A program made the translations under genes and the position numbers. A DNA stretch of 64,000 bases from Akkermansiaceae bacterium (GTDB taxonomy: Bacteria; Verrucomicrobiota; Verrucomicrobiia; Verrucomicrobiales; DEV007): the NCBI GenBank assembly GCA_024233085.1, contig JACKQC010000003.1:62001-126000 (forward strand). The letters run 5' to 3'. Position 1 is the first letter of the stretch, and each line of letters starts with the position of its first letter. The notes below the pieces were generated by a model that searched no databases, was not told the DNA's origin, and saw nothing but the letters and a program-made list of their open reading frames with translations. This document shows positions 51,301 to 60,134 of the stretch, piece by piece.

Positions 51301-51339
51301 CCCAACAGGGTTGAGTCCGCCACCCAACCCTGTTGACTT
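51299..51339 (+). repeat. 41-bp palindromic element, copy 7 (overlaps the SDR stop, precedes lspA)
   Basis: Left half GACCCAACAGGGTTGAGTC, spacer CGC, right half CACCCAACCCTGTTGACTT, inverted. It starts on the last two bases of the SDR stop codon and ends 25 bp before lspA. Confidence 0.92.
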
Positions 51340-51364
51340 CCCCGGGCAATTCCGGCTTCGTCCC

Positions 51365-51883
51365 ATGCGTTACATTCTGTTTCTCAGTCTCCCGCTCTTT
51401 TTCATCGACCAGTTGACGAAATACTGGATCGTGAGCGACTTCCCGGCGCCCGACAGCGCGGAAACCCAGCGCGTCATCGAGGCGATCCCCGGCTTTTTCA
51501 ACATCGTTCGCGTCCACAACACGGGCATGGCCTTTGGCCGTTTCAACGGCGCCGAGCACGCCAACCTCGCCTTCGGCGCCATCGCCATCACCGCGCTCGG
51601 CGCGATTTTCTGGCTGTGGAAAAAGGGCGCCTTCCCCGGTCCCGGCGCGAAAACCGCCGCCGCCCTCCTCGTGTCCGGCATTTTGGGAAACTTCACCGAC
51701 CGCGTCCTGCCCGGACGCGGGTATGTGGTCGATTTTCTCGATTTTTTTGTCGGCGCGCACCACTGGCCCTCCTTCAATGTGGCCGACTCCTGCATCTGTG
51801 TCGCGGCGGGCCTGCTGTTCGTCAGCGCCTTTCGCGGTGAGGAATCCGCCCGCGGCGCCGAGCCGGCGAACGAGGGCCCGTGA
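51365..51883 (+). CDS. lspA: Lipoprotein signal peptidase (signal peptidase II)
   Basis: This 172-residue inner-membrane aspartic protease removes signal peptides from prolipoproteins. It has four helices and the conserved blocks FIDQLTKYWI, VHNTGMAFG, GILGNFTDRV with catalytic D112, GYVVDFLDF, and WPSFNVADSCI with catalytic D141. The length is normal. ATG 51365 follows the palindromic repeat after 25 bp. No RNA-level control element is visible apart from that repeat. Confidence 0.96.
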   Translation: MRYILFLSLPLFFIDQLTKYWIVSDFPAPDSAETQRVIEAIPGFFNIVRVHNTGMAFGRFNGAEHANLAFGAIAITALGAIFWLWKKGAFPGPGAKTAAALLVSGILGNFTDRVLPGRGYVVDFLDFFVGAHHWPSFNVADSCICVAAGLLFVSAFRGEESARGAEPANEGP

Positions 51884-51911
51884 ACGCCGCCGTAGCCCGC
51901 GCCTCCTCGAC

Positions 51912-52448
51912 ATGACCGCGAAGTTCTCCCTCTGGATGGCCGCGATCCTCGGCGGCGGCGGCGCGCTGATCGGCGTTTCCTACTGGGGTTACCAGAAAGT
52001 CAGCCGCCCGCTCGACGAGTTCGCCGCGGAAATCGCGTCGGACTTTCCCGAGGTCGAGCATGTCCCTCCGGCGACCCTCGCCGGCTGGATGGACTCCGAG
52101 CCGAATCTCCTGGTGATCGACTGCCGCGATCCGCGCGAGTACGCGGTCAGCCGCGTCCCCGGCGCGCTGAATTTCGAAATGGTCCGCGACGCGAAGCGCT
52201 TTCTCGAATCGGCGCCGAAGCCGGCGAGGATCGTGGTTTACTGCTCGATCGGCTATCGCTCGGCGAAGTTCGCGACGGCGCTGAAAAGGGCCGGCTTCGA
52301 TAACGCGGTCAATCTTCGCGGGGCGATCTTTCAGTGGGCCAACGAGGACCGTCCCCTCGAAACGCCGGACGGCGCCACGACCGGGACCGTGCATCCCTAC
52401 AACGAGTTCTGGGGCCGCCTGCTGAGGCCGGAAAAGCGGGCGAAGTGA
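51912..52448 (+). CDS. Membrane-anchored rhodanese-like protein
   Basis: This 178-residue protein has an N-terminal membrane anchor (residues 5-25) and a single rhodanese domain at about 50-155: LLVIDCRDPREYAVSRVPGALNF and the active loop VVYCSIGYRSAKFA, with the catalytic cysteine at the loop start. Such domains transfer sulfane sulfur or act as regulators. It lies 28 bp after lspA and probably shares its transcript. Its place next to an iron-sulfur assembly operon (53-56 kb) is suggestive but proves nothing. Confidence 0.85.
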   Translation: MTAKFSLWMAAILGGGGALIGVSYWGYQKVSRPLDEFAAEIASDFPEVEHVPPATLAGWMDSEPNLLVIDCRDPREYAVSRVPGALNFEMVRDAKRFLESAPKPARIVVYCSIGYRSAKFATALKRAGFDNAVNLRGAIFQWANEDRPLETPDGATTGTVHPYNEFWGRLLRPEKRAK

Positions 52449-52473
52449 TTCGGGAGCCCATCGATTCGATCTC

Positions 52474-52887
52474 ATGGCGGCACAGAATCCTCCCTCCGAT
52501 CCGGCGTCGAAGCCGAAGAGAACGGCCCGATCCGAAGAGGCCCGCTGGGTGGAGTCGATCGGTCAAAGCCGCTGGATCGGTTTCGAACTCGTGACCGGGT
52601 GCGGCGGCGGCGTTTGCTTTCTCATCCTGTTGGGCATCGCCGTCTATTTCCGCTCCGGCGCGCTCTTTGCCCTGCTCCCGATTCCCGTGGTGCTGGGACT
52701 TCTGGGCGCCTGGCACGGGAAGCGGCAGTTTTACCGCCGCATCGTCTGTCCTTTCTGCGGGTTCAACCCGACCCGCCGGAAATCCGACGGCCGGCCGCGC
52801 CGGGATTATGACAAGGTGCTCGCCGAGTTGCGCCGCCTCGACGCCTGCCCCAACTGCGGCGGAGTCGGGGCGCGGGCGACGGACTGA
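52474..52887 (+). CDS. Small membrane protein with C-terminal zinc ribbon
   Basis: This 137-residue protein has a charged N-terminus (about 30 residues), two adjacent helices (GGGVCFLILLGIAVYF and LFALLPIPVVLGLLGAW) and a C-terminal zinc ribbon made by CPFCG and CPNCGG. Between the two cysteine pairs lies a basic stretch (NPTRRKSDGRPRRDYDK). I know no named family. It follows the rhodanese gene by 25 bp on the same strand, so is likely part of that transcript. Confidence 0.6.
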   Translation: MAAQNPPSDPASKPKRTARSEEARWVESIGQSRWIGFELVTGCGGGVCFLILLGIAVYFRSGALFALLPIPVVLGLLGAWHGKRQFYRRIVCPFCGFNPTRRKSDGRPRRDYDKVLAELRRLDACPNCGGVGARATD

Positions 52888-52960
52888 CCGGGCATGACGC
52901 CGGTTGCGGTTTCGGCCGGGGCGGGTTCATTGGGGGCGTCTCCCGCCTTCCTTTCTCTCC

Positions 52961-53335
52961 ATGTCCGCCAGCATCACCGAAATCCAATACAAGGTCGGCA
53001 ACGAATCGCTGATCCGCGTGCTCGACGGCGCGTCGGCGAAGCTCCAGTCGCTGCTGAAAAAACAGGGCCGCCTCGACTCGGGCGCGCTGCGAATCGCCGT
53101 GATCGGCGGCGGCTGCTCCGGCCTGCAATACAAAATGGACCTCGTCGACGGCCCGGCGAACCGCGACATCCTCGTCGAGTCCAACGCCGTGCGCGTCGTG
53201 ATCGATCCGAAAAGCGCCCTGTTCGTGACCGGCTCGGAGCTGGACTTCAGCGACGACCTGCAGCAGGGCGGCTTCAAGGTCACCAATCCGAACGCGATCG
53301 TGACCTGTTCCTGCGGCGAAAGTTTCGCCGCCTGA
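52961..53335 (+). CDS. A-type iron-sulfur carrier (IscA/HesB family)
   Basis: This 124-residue protein has the three cysteines of A-type carriers, in GGGCSGLQY and in the C-terminal CSCGESF, with normal spacing. It receives Fe-S clusters and passes them to apo-enzymes. It lies directly before hscB and hscA, which favours an ISC-type role (IscA). ATG 52961 begins the conserved part; the frame extends further upstream without family match. IscS, IscU and ferredoxin are not adjacent. Confidence 0.9.
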   Translation: MSASITEIQYKVGNESLIRVLDGASAKLQSLLKKQGRLDSGALRIAVIGGGCSGLQYKMDLVDGPANRDILVESNAVRVVIDPKSALFVTGSELDFSDDLQQGGFKVTNPNAIVTCSCGESFAA

Positions 53336-53361
53336 ATTCTTCGGCCCACGCCGCGACCCTC

Positions 53362-53943
53362 ATGGACGCCACCGAGAACGACGTTTTCGACGCCTTCGAC
53401 GCCCTCGGACTCGACCGGCGGCTCGCCGTGACGGCCGACACCGTCGAGAACGCCTGGCACGCGCTCAGCCGGGAGGCGCATCCCGACGCCGAGACCGGCG
53501 ACGCCGCGACGGCCGCGACGCTCAACCGCGCGAAGGCGACCCTTGCCGGCGCGGGTTCGCGGCTGCGTCACTGGCTCGAGCTTTCGGGCGTCGAGCCGCC
53601 CCGGCACGGCGCCGTCGACGGCGATTTGATGGAACTTTTCGCCCGGGTCGGCGGCATCCTGGCGGAAGCCGACGCCGTCCTGAAACAGCGCGCCGAGGCC
53701 ACCACCGCGCTTTCCAAGGCGCTGCTCGCCGAGCCCGCCTTCGCCGCGCAGAAGGCCACGCAGGATCTCCTCGGCCGGCTCCAGCGCGAGCGGCTCGCGA
53801 TCGAGGCGCGCTTTTCCGAATTCGACGCGGACGCCGCGGCGGGGACTTTCGAAAACGCGCTCGCGGCGGCGGGCCGGCTGGGTTTTCTCGAAAAATGGGA
53901 AGCCCAATGCCGCGGAAGAATTGTTTCACTAATCTCCGGTTAG
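53362..53943 (+). CDS. hscB: Fe-S assembly co-chaperone HscB
   Basis: This 193-residue J-protein has an N-terminal J domain with the HPD tripeptide (SREAHPDAETG, H40-D42) and a C-terminal three-helix domain of the HSCB type (LLGRLQRERLAIEARFSEFDAD) that holds the scaffold IscU. It stimulates the ATPase of its partner HscA, encoded 25 bp downstream. The gene order IscA-type carrier, hscB, hscA supports the call. Alanine content is high but all landmarks are present. Confidence 0.88.
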   Translation: MDATENDVFDAFDALGLDRRLAVTADTVENAWHALSREAHPDAETGDAATAATLNRAKATLAGAGSRLRHWLELSGVEPPRHGAVDGDLMELFARVGGILAEADAVLKQRAEATTALSKALLAEPAFAAQKATQDLLGRLQRERLAIEARFSEFDADAAAGTFENALAAAGRLGFLEKWEAQCRGRIVSLISG

Positions 53944-53968
53944 TCATCGCCCGGCGGATTCCCGCTCC

Positions 53969-55813
53969 ATGGAAAAAGACGAACTCATCATCGGCATCGA
54001 CCTCGGCACGACGAACTCCCTCGTCGGCGTGGTGGACTCGGGTTTTCCCATCCTCCTGGCGGACGCGGAGGGACGCCGTCTCGTGCCGTCGGTGGCGCAT
54101 TATCCCCGCGATCCGGAGGCGAAGGTCCTCACCGGCGAAGCGGCCCGGCGTCTCCAGGCGATCGAGCCGGGGCGGACGATCGCGTCGGTGAAACGCCTGA
54201 TGGGCCGGCGCGTGGACGAGCTGGACGAGGAAACCCGCGCGGCGGGAACCGGCTACCGCATCCTTTCCGGTCCGGGGGGATGGGCGCGCATCGCGCTGGA
54301 GGGGGGCGCCGAGGGCGGGACCCTGAGTCCGGAGGCGGTGTCGGCGGAGTTCCTGCGGCATTTGAAAGCCGTCGCGGAGGCCGCGCTCGAGGCGCCGGTG
54401 AACCGGGCCGTCATCACCGTGCCGGCTTATTTTAACGACGGCCAGCGAAACGCCACCAAGCGCGCCGGGGAGCTGGCCGGTCTGACCGTCGAGCGCATCC
54501 TCAACGAGCCGACCGCCGCCGCCCTCGCCCATGGGCTCGACAAGCTCGGGGAAAAGGCGCGGGTGGCCGTCTACGACTTCGGCGGCGGGACCTTCGACCT
54601 CTCGATCCTGGAAATGCGCGACGGCGTTTTTCAGGTCATCGCCACCGATGGCGACACGCGCCTCGGCGGCGACGACATCGACGCGGCGGTGGCCGCCCAC
54701 CTGGGGGAAATCCTCGCGCTACCCGACGATCTCAGCCCGACACAAAGGGCGACCCTGCTCGCGGCGGCCCGCGAGGCGAAGGAGGCGCTCAGCGCCGCGG
54801 AACGCGCCACGGTGCGGTTGCCGTTTTTCGACGGCGCGACGAGCCACGAATGCGAGCTGCCCCGCGAGGTTTTCGACAAGATCGCCCGGCCCATCGTCGA
54901 AAAGACGCTCGTCCACTGCCGGCGCGCGCTGACCGAACAGGGTATGGTGGACGACCCAACCCTGTTGGATCGCGTCGTCCTGGTGGGCGGCAGCACCCGC
55001 ATCCCGCTGGTGCGGCGGCTGGTGGCCGAGGTCTTCGGGCAGGAACCCGACACCTCGCGGAATCCCGACGAAGCCGTGGCCCTCGGCGCCGCGATCCAGG
55101 CCGGCATCCTCTGCGGCCGTGTGCGCCATGTCGTGCTGCTGGATGTGACGCCGCTCTCGCTCGGCATCGAAACCTTCGGCGGGCTGATGAACATCATCAT
55201 TCCCCGGAACACGACAATCCCGGCGAAGGCGGGCGAGCTTTTCACCAACGCGGTGGCCAACCAGCGGTCCATCCTCGTGCGCGTCCTGCAGGGCGAGCGC
55301 GAGATGGCGCGCGACAACTGGGAACTCGGAAGAATCGCCGTCGATTTCGCACCGGGTCCGAAAGGCGGCGCGCGGGTCGGTGTGCAGTTCTCCATCGACG
55401 AAAACGGCATCCTGACCGTGCTGGCCCGCGACACGGCCACCGGATCGGACCGCGTGCTCGAAATCCGCGACGCCGCCGTCGATGTGGACGACGCGCGGGT
55501 CGAGGCGATGATCTCGGAATCGGTGGACCATGCCTTCGACGACATGCACGAACGGCTTTGGACCGAGGCGCGCCTGAAAAGCGAGGAACTGCTGCCCGCC
55601 GTCGAGCGGGCGCTCGCCGCGGCCGGAGACGCGCTGGACGACAGCGAACGCGCCGCGATCGTCGGGGCGGCCGAGTCCGTGAAAACCGCTCTGGCGGCGG
55701 AGCCGCGCGACGCGCGGCGGCTGAAAAGCGCCAATCAGGCCCTCGACGAAGCGACCGAGACGCTCGCGGCGATCCTGGTGGAACGGGCCATGGAAAAGGC
55801 GCTCGGGATTTGA
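53969..55813 (+). CDS. hscA: Hsp70-type chaperone HscA for Fe-S cluster transfer
   Basis: This 614-residue Hsp70 has phosphate loops IGIDLGTTNS and VAVYDFGGGTFDLSILE and adenosine site VVLVGGSTRIPLVRRLV. The substrate-binding region includes DVTPLSLGIETFGG and IIPRNTTIPAKA. The length matches HscA and is shorter than DnaK. Context (IscA-type carrier-hscB) supports HscA. The loop between CRRAL and VVLVGG (TEQGMVDDPTLLDR) is encoded by a 41-bp palindromic repeat and is two residues longer than in E. coli HscA as I recall it, so the element has replaced native sequence instead of just adding to it. Confidence 0.92.
   Translation: MEKDELIIGIDLGTTNSLVGVVDSGFPILLADAEGRRLVPSVAHYPRDPEAKVLTGEAARRLQAIEPGRTIASVKRLMGRRVDELDEETRAAGTGYRILSGPGGWARIALEGGAEGGTLSPEAVSAEFLRHLKAVAEAALEAPVNRAVITVPAYFNDGQRNATKRAGELAGLTVERILNEPTAAALAHGLDKLGEKARVAVYDFGGGTFDLSILEMRDGVFQVIATDGDTRLGGDDIDAAVAAHLGEILALPDDLSPTQRATLLAAAREAKEALSAAERATVRLPFFDGATSHECELPREVFDKIARPIVEKTLVHCRRALTEQGMVDDPTLLDRVVLVGGSTRIPLVRRLVAEVFGQEPDTSRNPDEAVALGAAIQAGILCGRVRHVVLLDVTPLSLGIETFGGLMNIIIPRNTTIPAKAGELFTNAVANQRSILVRVLQGEREMARDNWELGRIAVDFAPGPKGGARVGVQFSIDENGILTVLARDTATGSDRVLEIRDAAVDVDDARVEAMISESVDHAFDDMHERLWTEARLKSEELLPAVERALAAAGDALDDSERAAIVGAAESVKTALAAEPRDARRLKSANQALDEATETLAAILVERAMEKALGI
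54931..54971 (+). repeat. 41-bp palindromic element, copy 8 (inside hscA)
   Basis: Left half GACCGAACAGGGTATGGTG, spacer GAC, right half GACCCAACCCTGTTGGATC, inverted. The right half differs from the consensus at one base, the left half at four. It encodes TEQGMVDDPTLLD in a surface loop of the nucleotide-binding domain. Confidence 0.85.
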
Positions 55814-55998
55814 GCCCCTTTCGCCCCCGCATCCGCGGTTTTTCGTCACAAAGGGCGCCACCAAAAGCCAATGAAGGGGAAGAAATTCGCTCGCCATCGC
55901 TTGGCGGGCTGTGTTTAATACCCGGCCCGTCCGCTCCGCGCGATCGGCGCGCCGGGTCCGAAACAGTGACACTCTCATTTTTTCCTCGTTGAATCGTT

Positions 55999-58209
55999 AT
56001 GGCAGACCAAATCTCCCTCCTCGAAAAGGCGCTCGCGGCCTCTCCCGGCAACTGGAAGGTCCGGCGTTCTCTCGCCGCGCAGTATATGGCGAAAGAACGG
56101 ACCGAAGACGCCGCGCACCTGATTCTGGAAGCGCCGAGCATTCCCGACGAGGAAGACGAACAGGTCTTTGCCGCCTCGCTGCTGGCCGAGATCGACCCGG
56201 CGGCGGCGCACGGGTTTCTCGATGAATTTCTCGAGCATCACGCCGCGAGTCCCCAGGCTCACCTGCTCAAGGCCCGGCTGTTTCTCAAAGCCGGCGAACG
56301 GCAAAAAGCGCGCACCCACCTCGAGGTCGCGGCGACGCTCGATCCGAAAATCTCCGTGGAGGACGAACTCGGCCCCGAGGAAGCTCCGGCCGCCGCCGCG
56401 GTGGTGGAAGTCGTGGAGGCCGCTCCCGCGGTCACCGTGGCCGCCCCCGCCGAGCCGGAACCGGCGCCGGTCGCGGTCGTTCCCGCCCCGGTCCCTCTGA
56501 CGCCGCGACCGCTCGCGCCACCGCCCTCCGAAGAGACCAAGGCACCCGCGCCGGCTCCCGCCGCGGAGAAAGCGGTGACGCCGGTGGAGATCCCGCCGGC
56601 CACGGCCGCTCCGACGCCCGTCCCCCTGCATGTCGAGCCCGCGGCGAAAACCGCCGGCGAGGCCGAATCCGAAGTCCACATGACGGCCGACGGCGAGATC
56701 GACGCCGAATATTACGACGAGCATCACGAAGGCACCGGCGAACGGTCCTTCATCGTCGGCGAGGGCGAGATGGTCCACGCCCACGACAAGGAGCCCGACG
56801 CGAAGGAGAAGGTCTCGGCGCTGGCGATGGCGATCTTCGTGCATGCCGCGATTTTCTTCGCGCTTTCGTGGTGGGTCATTTCCCAGCCGCGCAAGGATCC
56901 GCCGGCCATCTCCGTGTCCTCGATGGCCTCGACCGACGAGGACAGCATGGAGAACCAGACCGTCACCAAGATGCAGCAGAAAACCGCGCAGGCGGTCACC
57001 TCGGCGCAGCCGGTGGTGAGCGTGGAGTCCTTTTCCGCCGTGGCCCTGCCGGAAGTGACGGACGTTTCGCAGGACCTGACGATGGTGACCCTGAACGACG
57101 GGACCGCCGGCTTCGGCATGTCGATGAGCGGTTTCGGCGACGTTTCCAACATGGGCGCCATCCCGGCCGCCATGCAGTCGCGCTGCTCGATGTCCCAGCG
57201 CATGCAGCGGCTCCGCGAGAGCGGCGGGGAAGACCGCGCCGAAAAAGCCGTGCGCAACGCGCTGGAATTTCTCGCCGCGCAGCAAAACAAGGACACGGGC
57301 GCCATCGGCGTGGAATTTCCCTGCGCCGCCACGGGCCTCTCGCTGCTCGCCTTCCTCGGGCACTGCGAAACGCCGGAGTCGCCCAAGTTCGGCGACGCGG
57401 TGGTCAACGCCGCCCTTTACCTGATGGAGGTTTCCCGGAAAAACGACGGCATGATCTGGAACGGTCAGAAGGGCAACCACCAGTCCTACGAGCACGCGAT
57501 CGGCACCTACGCCCTGTCCGAACTGCACACCATGACGAAGGAGAGCGGCCGCACCGTGCCGAAGCTCGAGTCCACCCTGAAGCGCGCCGTCGGCATCATC
57601 GTCGACGGCCAGGCGGGCGGCGGCGGCTGGGCCTACGGCTACGGAAAAAACAACGACGCCCAGGACATGTCCGTGGTGGGCTGGCAGATCCAGGCCCTCA
57701 AGGCCGCCTACAACACCGGCGAGAAATTCTCCGGCCTCGACAAGACCCTCGACAAGGCGATGCAATACATGAAGGACATCCAGGACAAGGACGGCGCCTT
57801 CAAATACCGGCCCAAGGATCCGAAAGGCAAACCCACCCTGACCGGCGCGGCCCTGCTCGGCATGCAGATCTGGAATCAGATGGACACCGCCGAATACAAG
57901 AAGGGTCTCGGTTTCCTCACCAACGCCTACAAGAATCCGACACCGGGCAACAACTTCTACGCCCCGTATTACAACACCCAGGTCTTCTTCCTGCACGGCG
58001 GCAAGGAATGGGAGGACTACAACACCAAGTTTCAGGCCAAGCTGCTCGACGCCCAGAACCCCGACGGTTCCTGGACCAAACCCGGCGCCGGCGGCCACGG
58101 CGGCAAGGACGCCCACCTGCTCAACACGGCCTGGGGTTGCCTGATGCTGGAGGTTTACTACCGTTATCTGCCGACCACGGACAAGGTGGAAGGGCTGAAG
58201 AAGCACTGA
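55999..58209 (+). CDS. Membrane protein with N-terminal helical repeats and C-terminal prenyltransferase/squalene-cyclase-like toroid
   Basis: This 736-residue protein has TPR-like helices at residues 1-115 (LLEKALAASPGNWKVRRSLAAQYM) and a long Pro/Ala/Glu linker at about 120-230. A juxtamembrane block (MVHAHDKEPDAKEKVSAL) comes next, then one membrane helix at about 275-295. The C-terminal region of about 350 residues consists of alpha-alpha toroid repeats (AVRNALEFLAAQQNKDTG, AVGIIVDGQAGGGGWAYGYG, AKLLDAQNPDGSWTKPGAGG). The QxxDGSW-like elements fit the prenyltransferase/squalene oxidase repeat family, but the catalytic DxDD of squalene cyclases is not seen. The next gene is a paralogue in its N-terminal half. 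Function unknown. Confidence 0.7.
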   Translation: MADQISLLEKALAASPGNWKVRRSLAAQYMAKERTEDAAHLILEAPSIPDEEDEQVFAASLLAEIDPAAAHGFLDEFLEHHAASPQAHLLKARLFLKAGERQKARTHLEVAATLDPKISVEDELGPEEAPAAAAVVEVVEAAPAVTVAAPAEPEPAPVAVVPAPVPLTPRPLAPPPSEETKAPAPAPAAEKAVTPVEIPPATAAPTPVPLHVEPAAKTAGEAESEVHMTADGEIDAEYYDEHHEGTGERSFIVGEGEMVHAHDKEPDAKEKVSALAMAIFVHAAIFFALSWWVISQPRKDPPAISVSSMASTDEDSMENQTVTKMQQKTAQAVTSAQPVVSVESFSAVALPEVTDVSQDLTMVTLNDGTAGFGMSMSGFGDVSNMGAIPAAMQSRCSMSQRMQRLRESGGEDRAEKAVRNALEFLAAQQNKDTGAIGVEFPCAATGLSLLAFLGHCETPESPKFGDAVVNAALYLMEVSRKNDGMIWNGQKGNHQSYEHAIGTYALSELHTMTKESGRTVPKLESTLKRAVGIIVDGQAGGGGWAYGYGKNNDAQDMSVVGWQIQALKAAYNTGEKFSGLDKTLDKAMQYMKDIQDKDGAFKYRPKDPKGKPTLTGAALLGMQIWNQMDTAEYKKGLGFLTNAYKNPTPGNNFYAPYYNTQVFFLHGGKEWEDYNTKFQAKLLDAQNPDGSWTKPGAGGHGGKDAHLLNTAWGCLMLEVYYRYLPTTDKVEGLKKH

Positions 58210-58268
58210 ACGACGTCCCGTCGCCCGCCCTGCCCTTCGGTGTTTAGGGCGCGCGGTCTCGGACGAAG

Positions 58269-60077
58269 ATGTATCGAAGGCCGGTCCTTACCGCTTTCGT
58301 TTCTCCGCTTTCGCCGCCGTCCTCCCGCCCAACCGAAACCCTTTGGGACATTCCGGTGTTCAACCGGCGTCACTCCGCAGCCAGCCCCGTGAATCCGGAC
58401 GAAGAAGATCGCCTCAAACAAATCCTCGCGGCGAACTCGACCGACTGGACGACGCGGCTCGAACTCGCCGAGGTCATCCTCGCCGCCGGCGGCGGCTCCC
58501 AGATCGCCGCCCTGCTCGACGAGGCGCCCAACCCGCCGCCCACCGAAAACGATCTCCATCGCGTGCTCGATGTCGCCCATCGCGCCGGCACCGGCCTGGC
58601 GGGGCTCAGCCACGTGGTCGCGCTCTACCTGCGGCGGCATCCCGCCTCCGCCTGGGCGAACCTGATTCACGCCCAATTGCTCGCCTTCGCCGGACACGAG
58701 GAGGAGGCCGTGCGGTTTTACATCACGGCCAAGTCGCTGAATCCCTCGCTGCACGACGATCACCTCGACCGCCTGCGCCACGGCGGCGGCGGCGCGAGCG
58801 CCGAAACCTCCCCGCCGATCTCGGGCGAGTCCCCCGTCCCCCCGGCGGACAGCCACCTCCCGGCCCTCGCCGAGATTCACGAAATCGCCCGGGAAGAACT
58901 CAAGTCCACCGAGACGGAGGAAGCCTTCCAGGCGCTCGAAAGCGGCTATCGCATCAACCTCGTCACCACCGAGGGCGACGCCGTCAAAGCCCATGACCGC
59001 GAGTCCGACAAACGCGAGCGCCTCTCGGCGCTGTCGGTGGCCATCGTCGTCCACTTCCTCGGACTGATCGGCTTCGCCTTCTGGAAAGTCGCCGCCGCCC
59101 GCCCCACGCCGCCGCAGATCGTCGCCTCCGCCCCGAATGAAGCCGACGACGTCGACCGCGAGAAACCGGAGATCAAAAAATTCGAGCGTCAGCCGCTCCA
59201 GATGGCGAGCGCGAAAATGAACGTCGCCTCCGTGGACGCCTTTTCCGATATGGCGATGCCGAGCTTCGACACGCCGAATCTCGCCTTCGATCCTGTCGGA
59301 AACGGCGACTCCTTCGGCCCGAGCATGAGTTTCGGCATGGGCTCGAACGGCGGCTCGGTGTCCTTCTTCGGTTCCCGCGCCGTGGCCAAGCGGGTGGTCT
59401 TCGTCGTCGATTTCTCCGCCTCGATGGGCGGTCAAAAAGACATCCTGATGCGAAAGGAATTGTCCAAGTCGCTCAAGTCCCTCCCGGCGGGCATCGATTA
59501 CGCGCTGATTTTTTTCGCCGGTCCCGCCTGGTACGCCGGCCAGAAACCGAGCGAGGCCGGCAAGGAAGGCGACTGGTACGGGAGCGCGGTGCAGGACGGC
59601 GGCAACCGCTTCATCTGGTACGAGGGCTGGGACGAAAGGGAGCGCCACAAGGGCGACCGCCGTTCAGCCTTTTATCACTACTCGGGCGGGCAGGACAAGC
59701 TGCCGACCGGCCGTTACACGCGCGCCAGTCCGTCCTCCATCCAGCAGTCGATCCACCAGATCGAGCGAACCGAACTGGTCTTCGGCACCGACTGGCGCTG
59801 GCCCCTGATGATGGCCATGAACATGAAACCCGACACCATCTACTTCATGACCGACGGCGCCTTCGGCACCGGTCCCGGCGTGTCGCGAAAGCAGATGATC
59901 GAGAGCCTGCTCGAATACAACCGCAAGCACAGCAACGCCCGGATCAACACCATCTGCATGATGATTCTCCAGGCCCGCGAAGAACTCGAACTGCTCGCCG
60001 ACTCGACCCGCGGCGAGTTCACCCTCGTCCTCGAAGACGGCGAAGTCCTCCGCGGCGGCGCCCTCGACAAGCGTTGA
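58269..60077 (+). CDS. Membrane protein with the same N-terminal scaffold and a C-terminal von Willebrand factor A domain
   Basis: The frame starts at ATG 58269 (602 residues), but a GTG at 58389 (VNPDEEDRLKQILA) aligns better with the start of the preceding paralogue. Helical repeats are followed by the block AVKAHDRESDKRERLSALSV and a membrane helix (IVVHFLGLIGFAFW), matching the previous gene in order and sequence. A VWA domain at about residues 375-590 has an intact MIDAS start (VVFVVDFSASMGGQKD) and the later TIYFMTDGAFGTG. VWA domains bind protein partners through a metal ion. The pair probably forms one envelope complex; this is inference. Confidence 0.72.
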   Translation: MYRRPVLTAFVSPLSPPSSRPTETLWDIPVFNRRHSAASPVNPDEEDRLKQILAANSTDWTTRLELAEVILAAGGGSQIAALLDEAPNPPPTENDLHRVLDVAHRAGTGLAGLSHVVALYLRRHPASAWANLIHAQLLAFAGHEEEAVRFYITAKSLNPSLHDDHLDRLRHGGGGASAETSPPISGESPVPPADSHLPALAEIHEIAREELKSTETEEAFQALESGYRINLVTTEGDAVKAHDRESDKRERLSALSVAIVVHFLGLIGFAFWKVAAARPTPPQIVASAPNEADDVDREKPEIKKFERQPLQMASAKMNVASVDAFSDMAMPSFDTPNLAFDPVGNGDSFGPSMSFGMGSNGGSVSFFGSRAVAKRVVFVVDFSASMGGQKDILMRKELSKSLKSLPAGIDYALIFFAGPAWYAGQKPSEAGKEGDWYGSAVQDGGNRFIWYEGWDERERHKGDRRSAFYHYSGGQDKLPTGRYTRASPSSIQQSIHQIERTELVFGTDWRWPLMMAMNMKPDTIYFMTDGAFGTGPGVSRKQMIESLLEYNRKHSNARINTICMMILQAREELELLADSTRGEFTLVLEDGEVLRGGALDKR

Positions 60078-60093
60078 GAATCCGCCTCCGCCC

Positions 60094-60134
60094 GACCCAA
60101 CAGGGTCAAGTCACCGACCCAACCCTGTTGGGTC
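60094..60134 (+). repeat. 41-bp palindromic element, copy 9 (after the VWA gene)
   Basis: Left half GACCCAACAGGGTCAAGTC, spacer ACC, right half GACCCAACCCTGTTGGGTC, inverted; the right half is a perfect 8-3-8 palindrome. It begins 17 bp after the stop of the VWA gene and lies well before the next gene. Confidence 0.92.
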
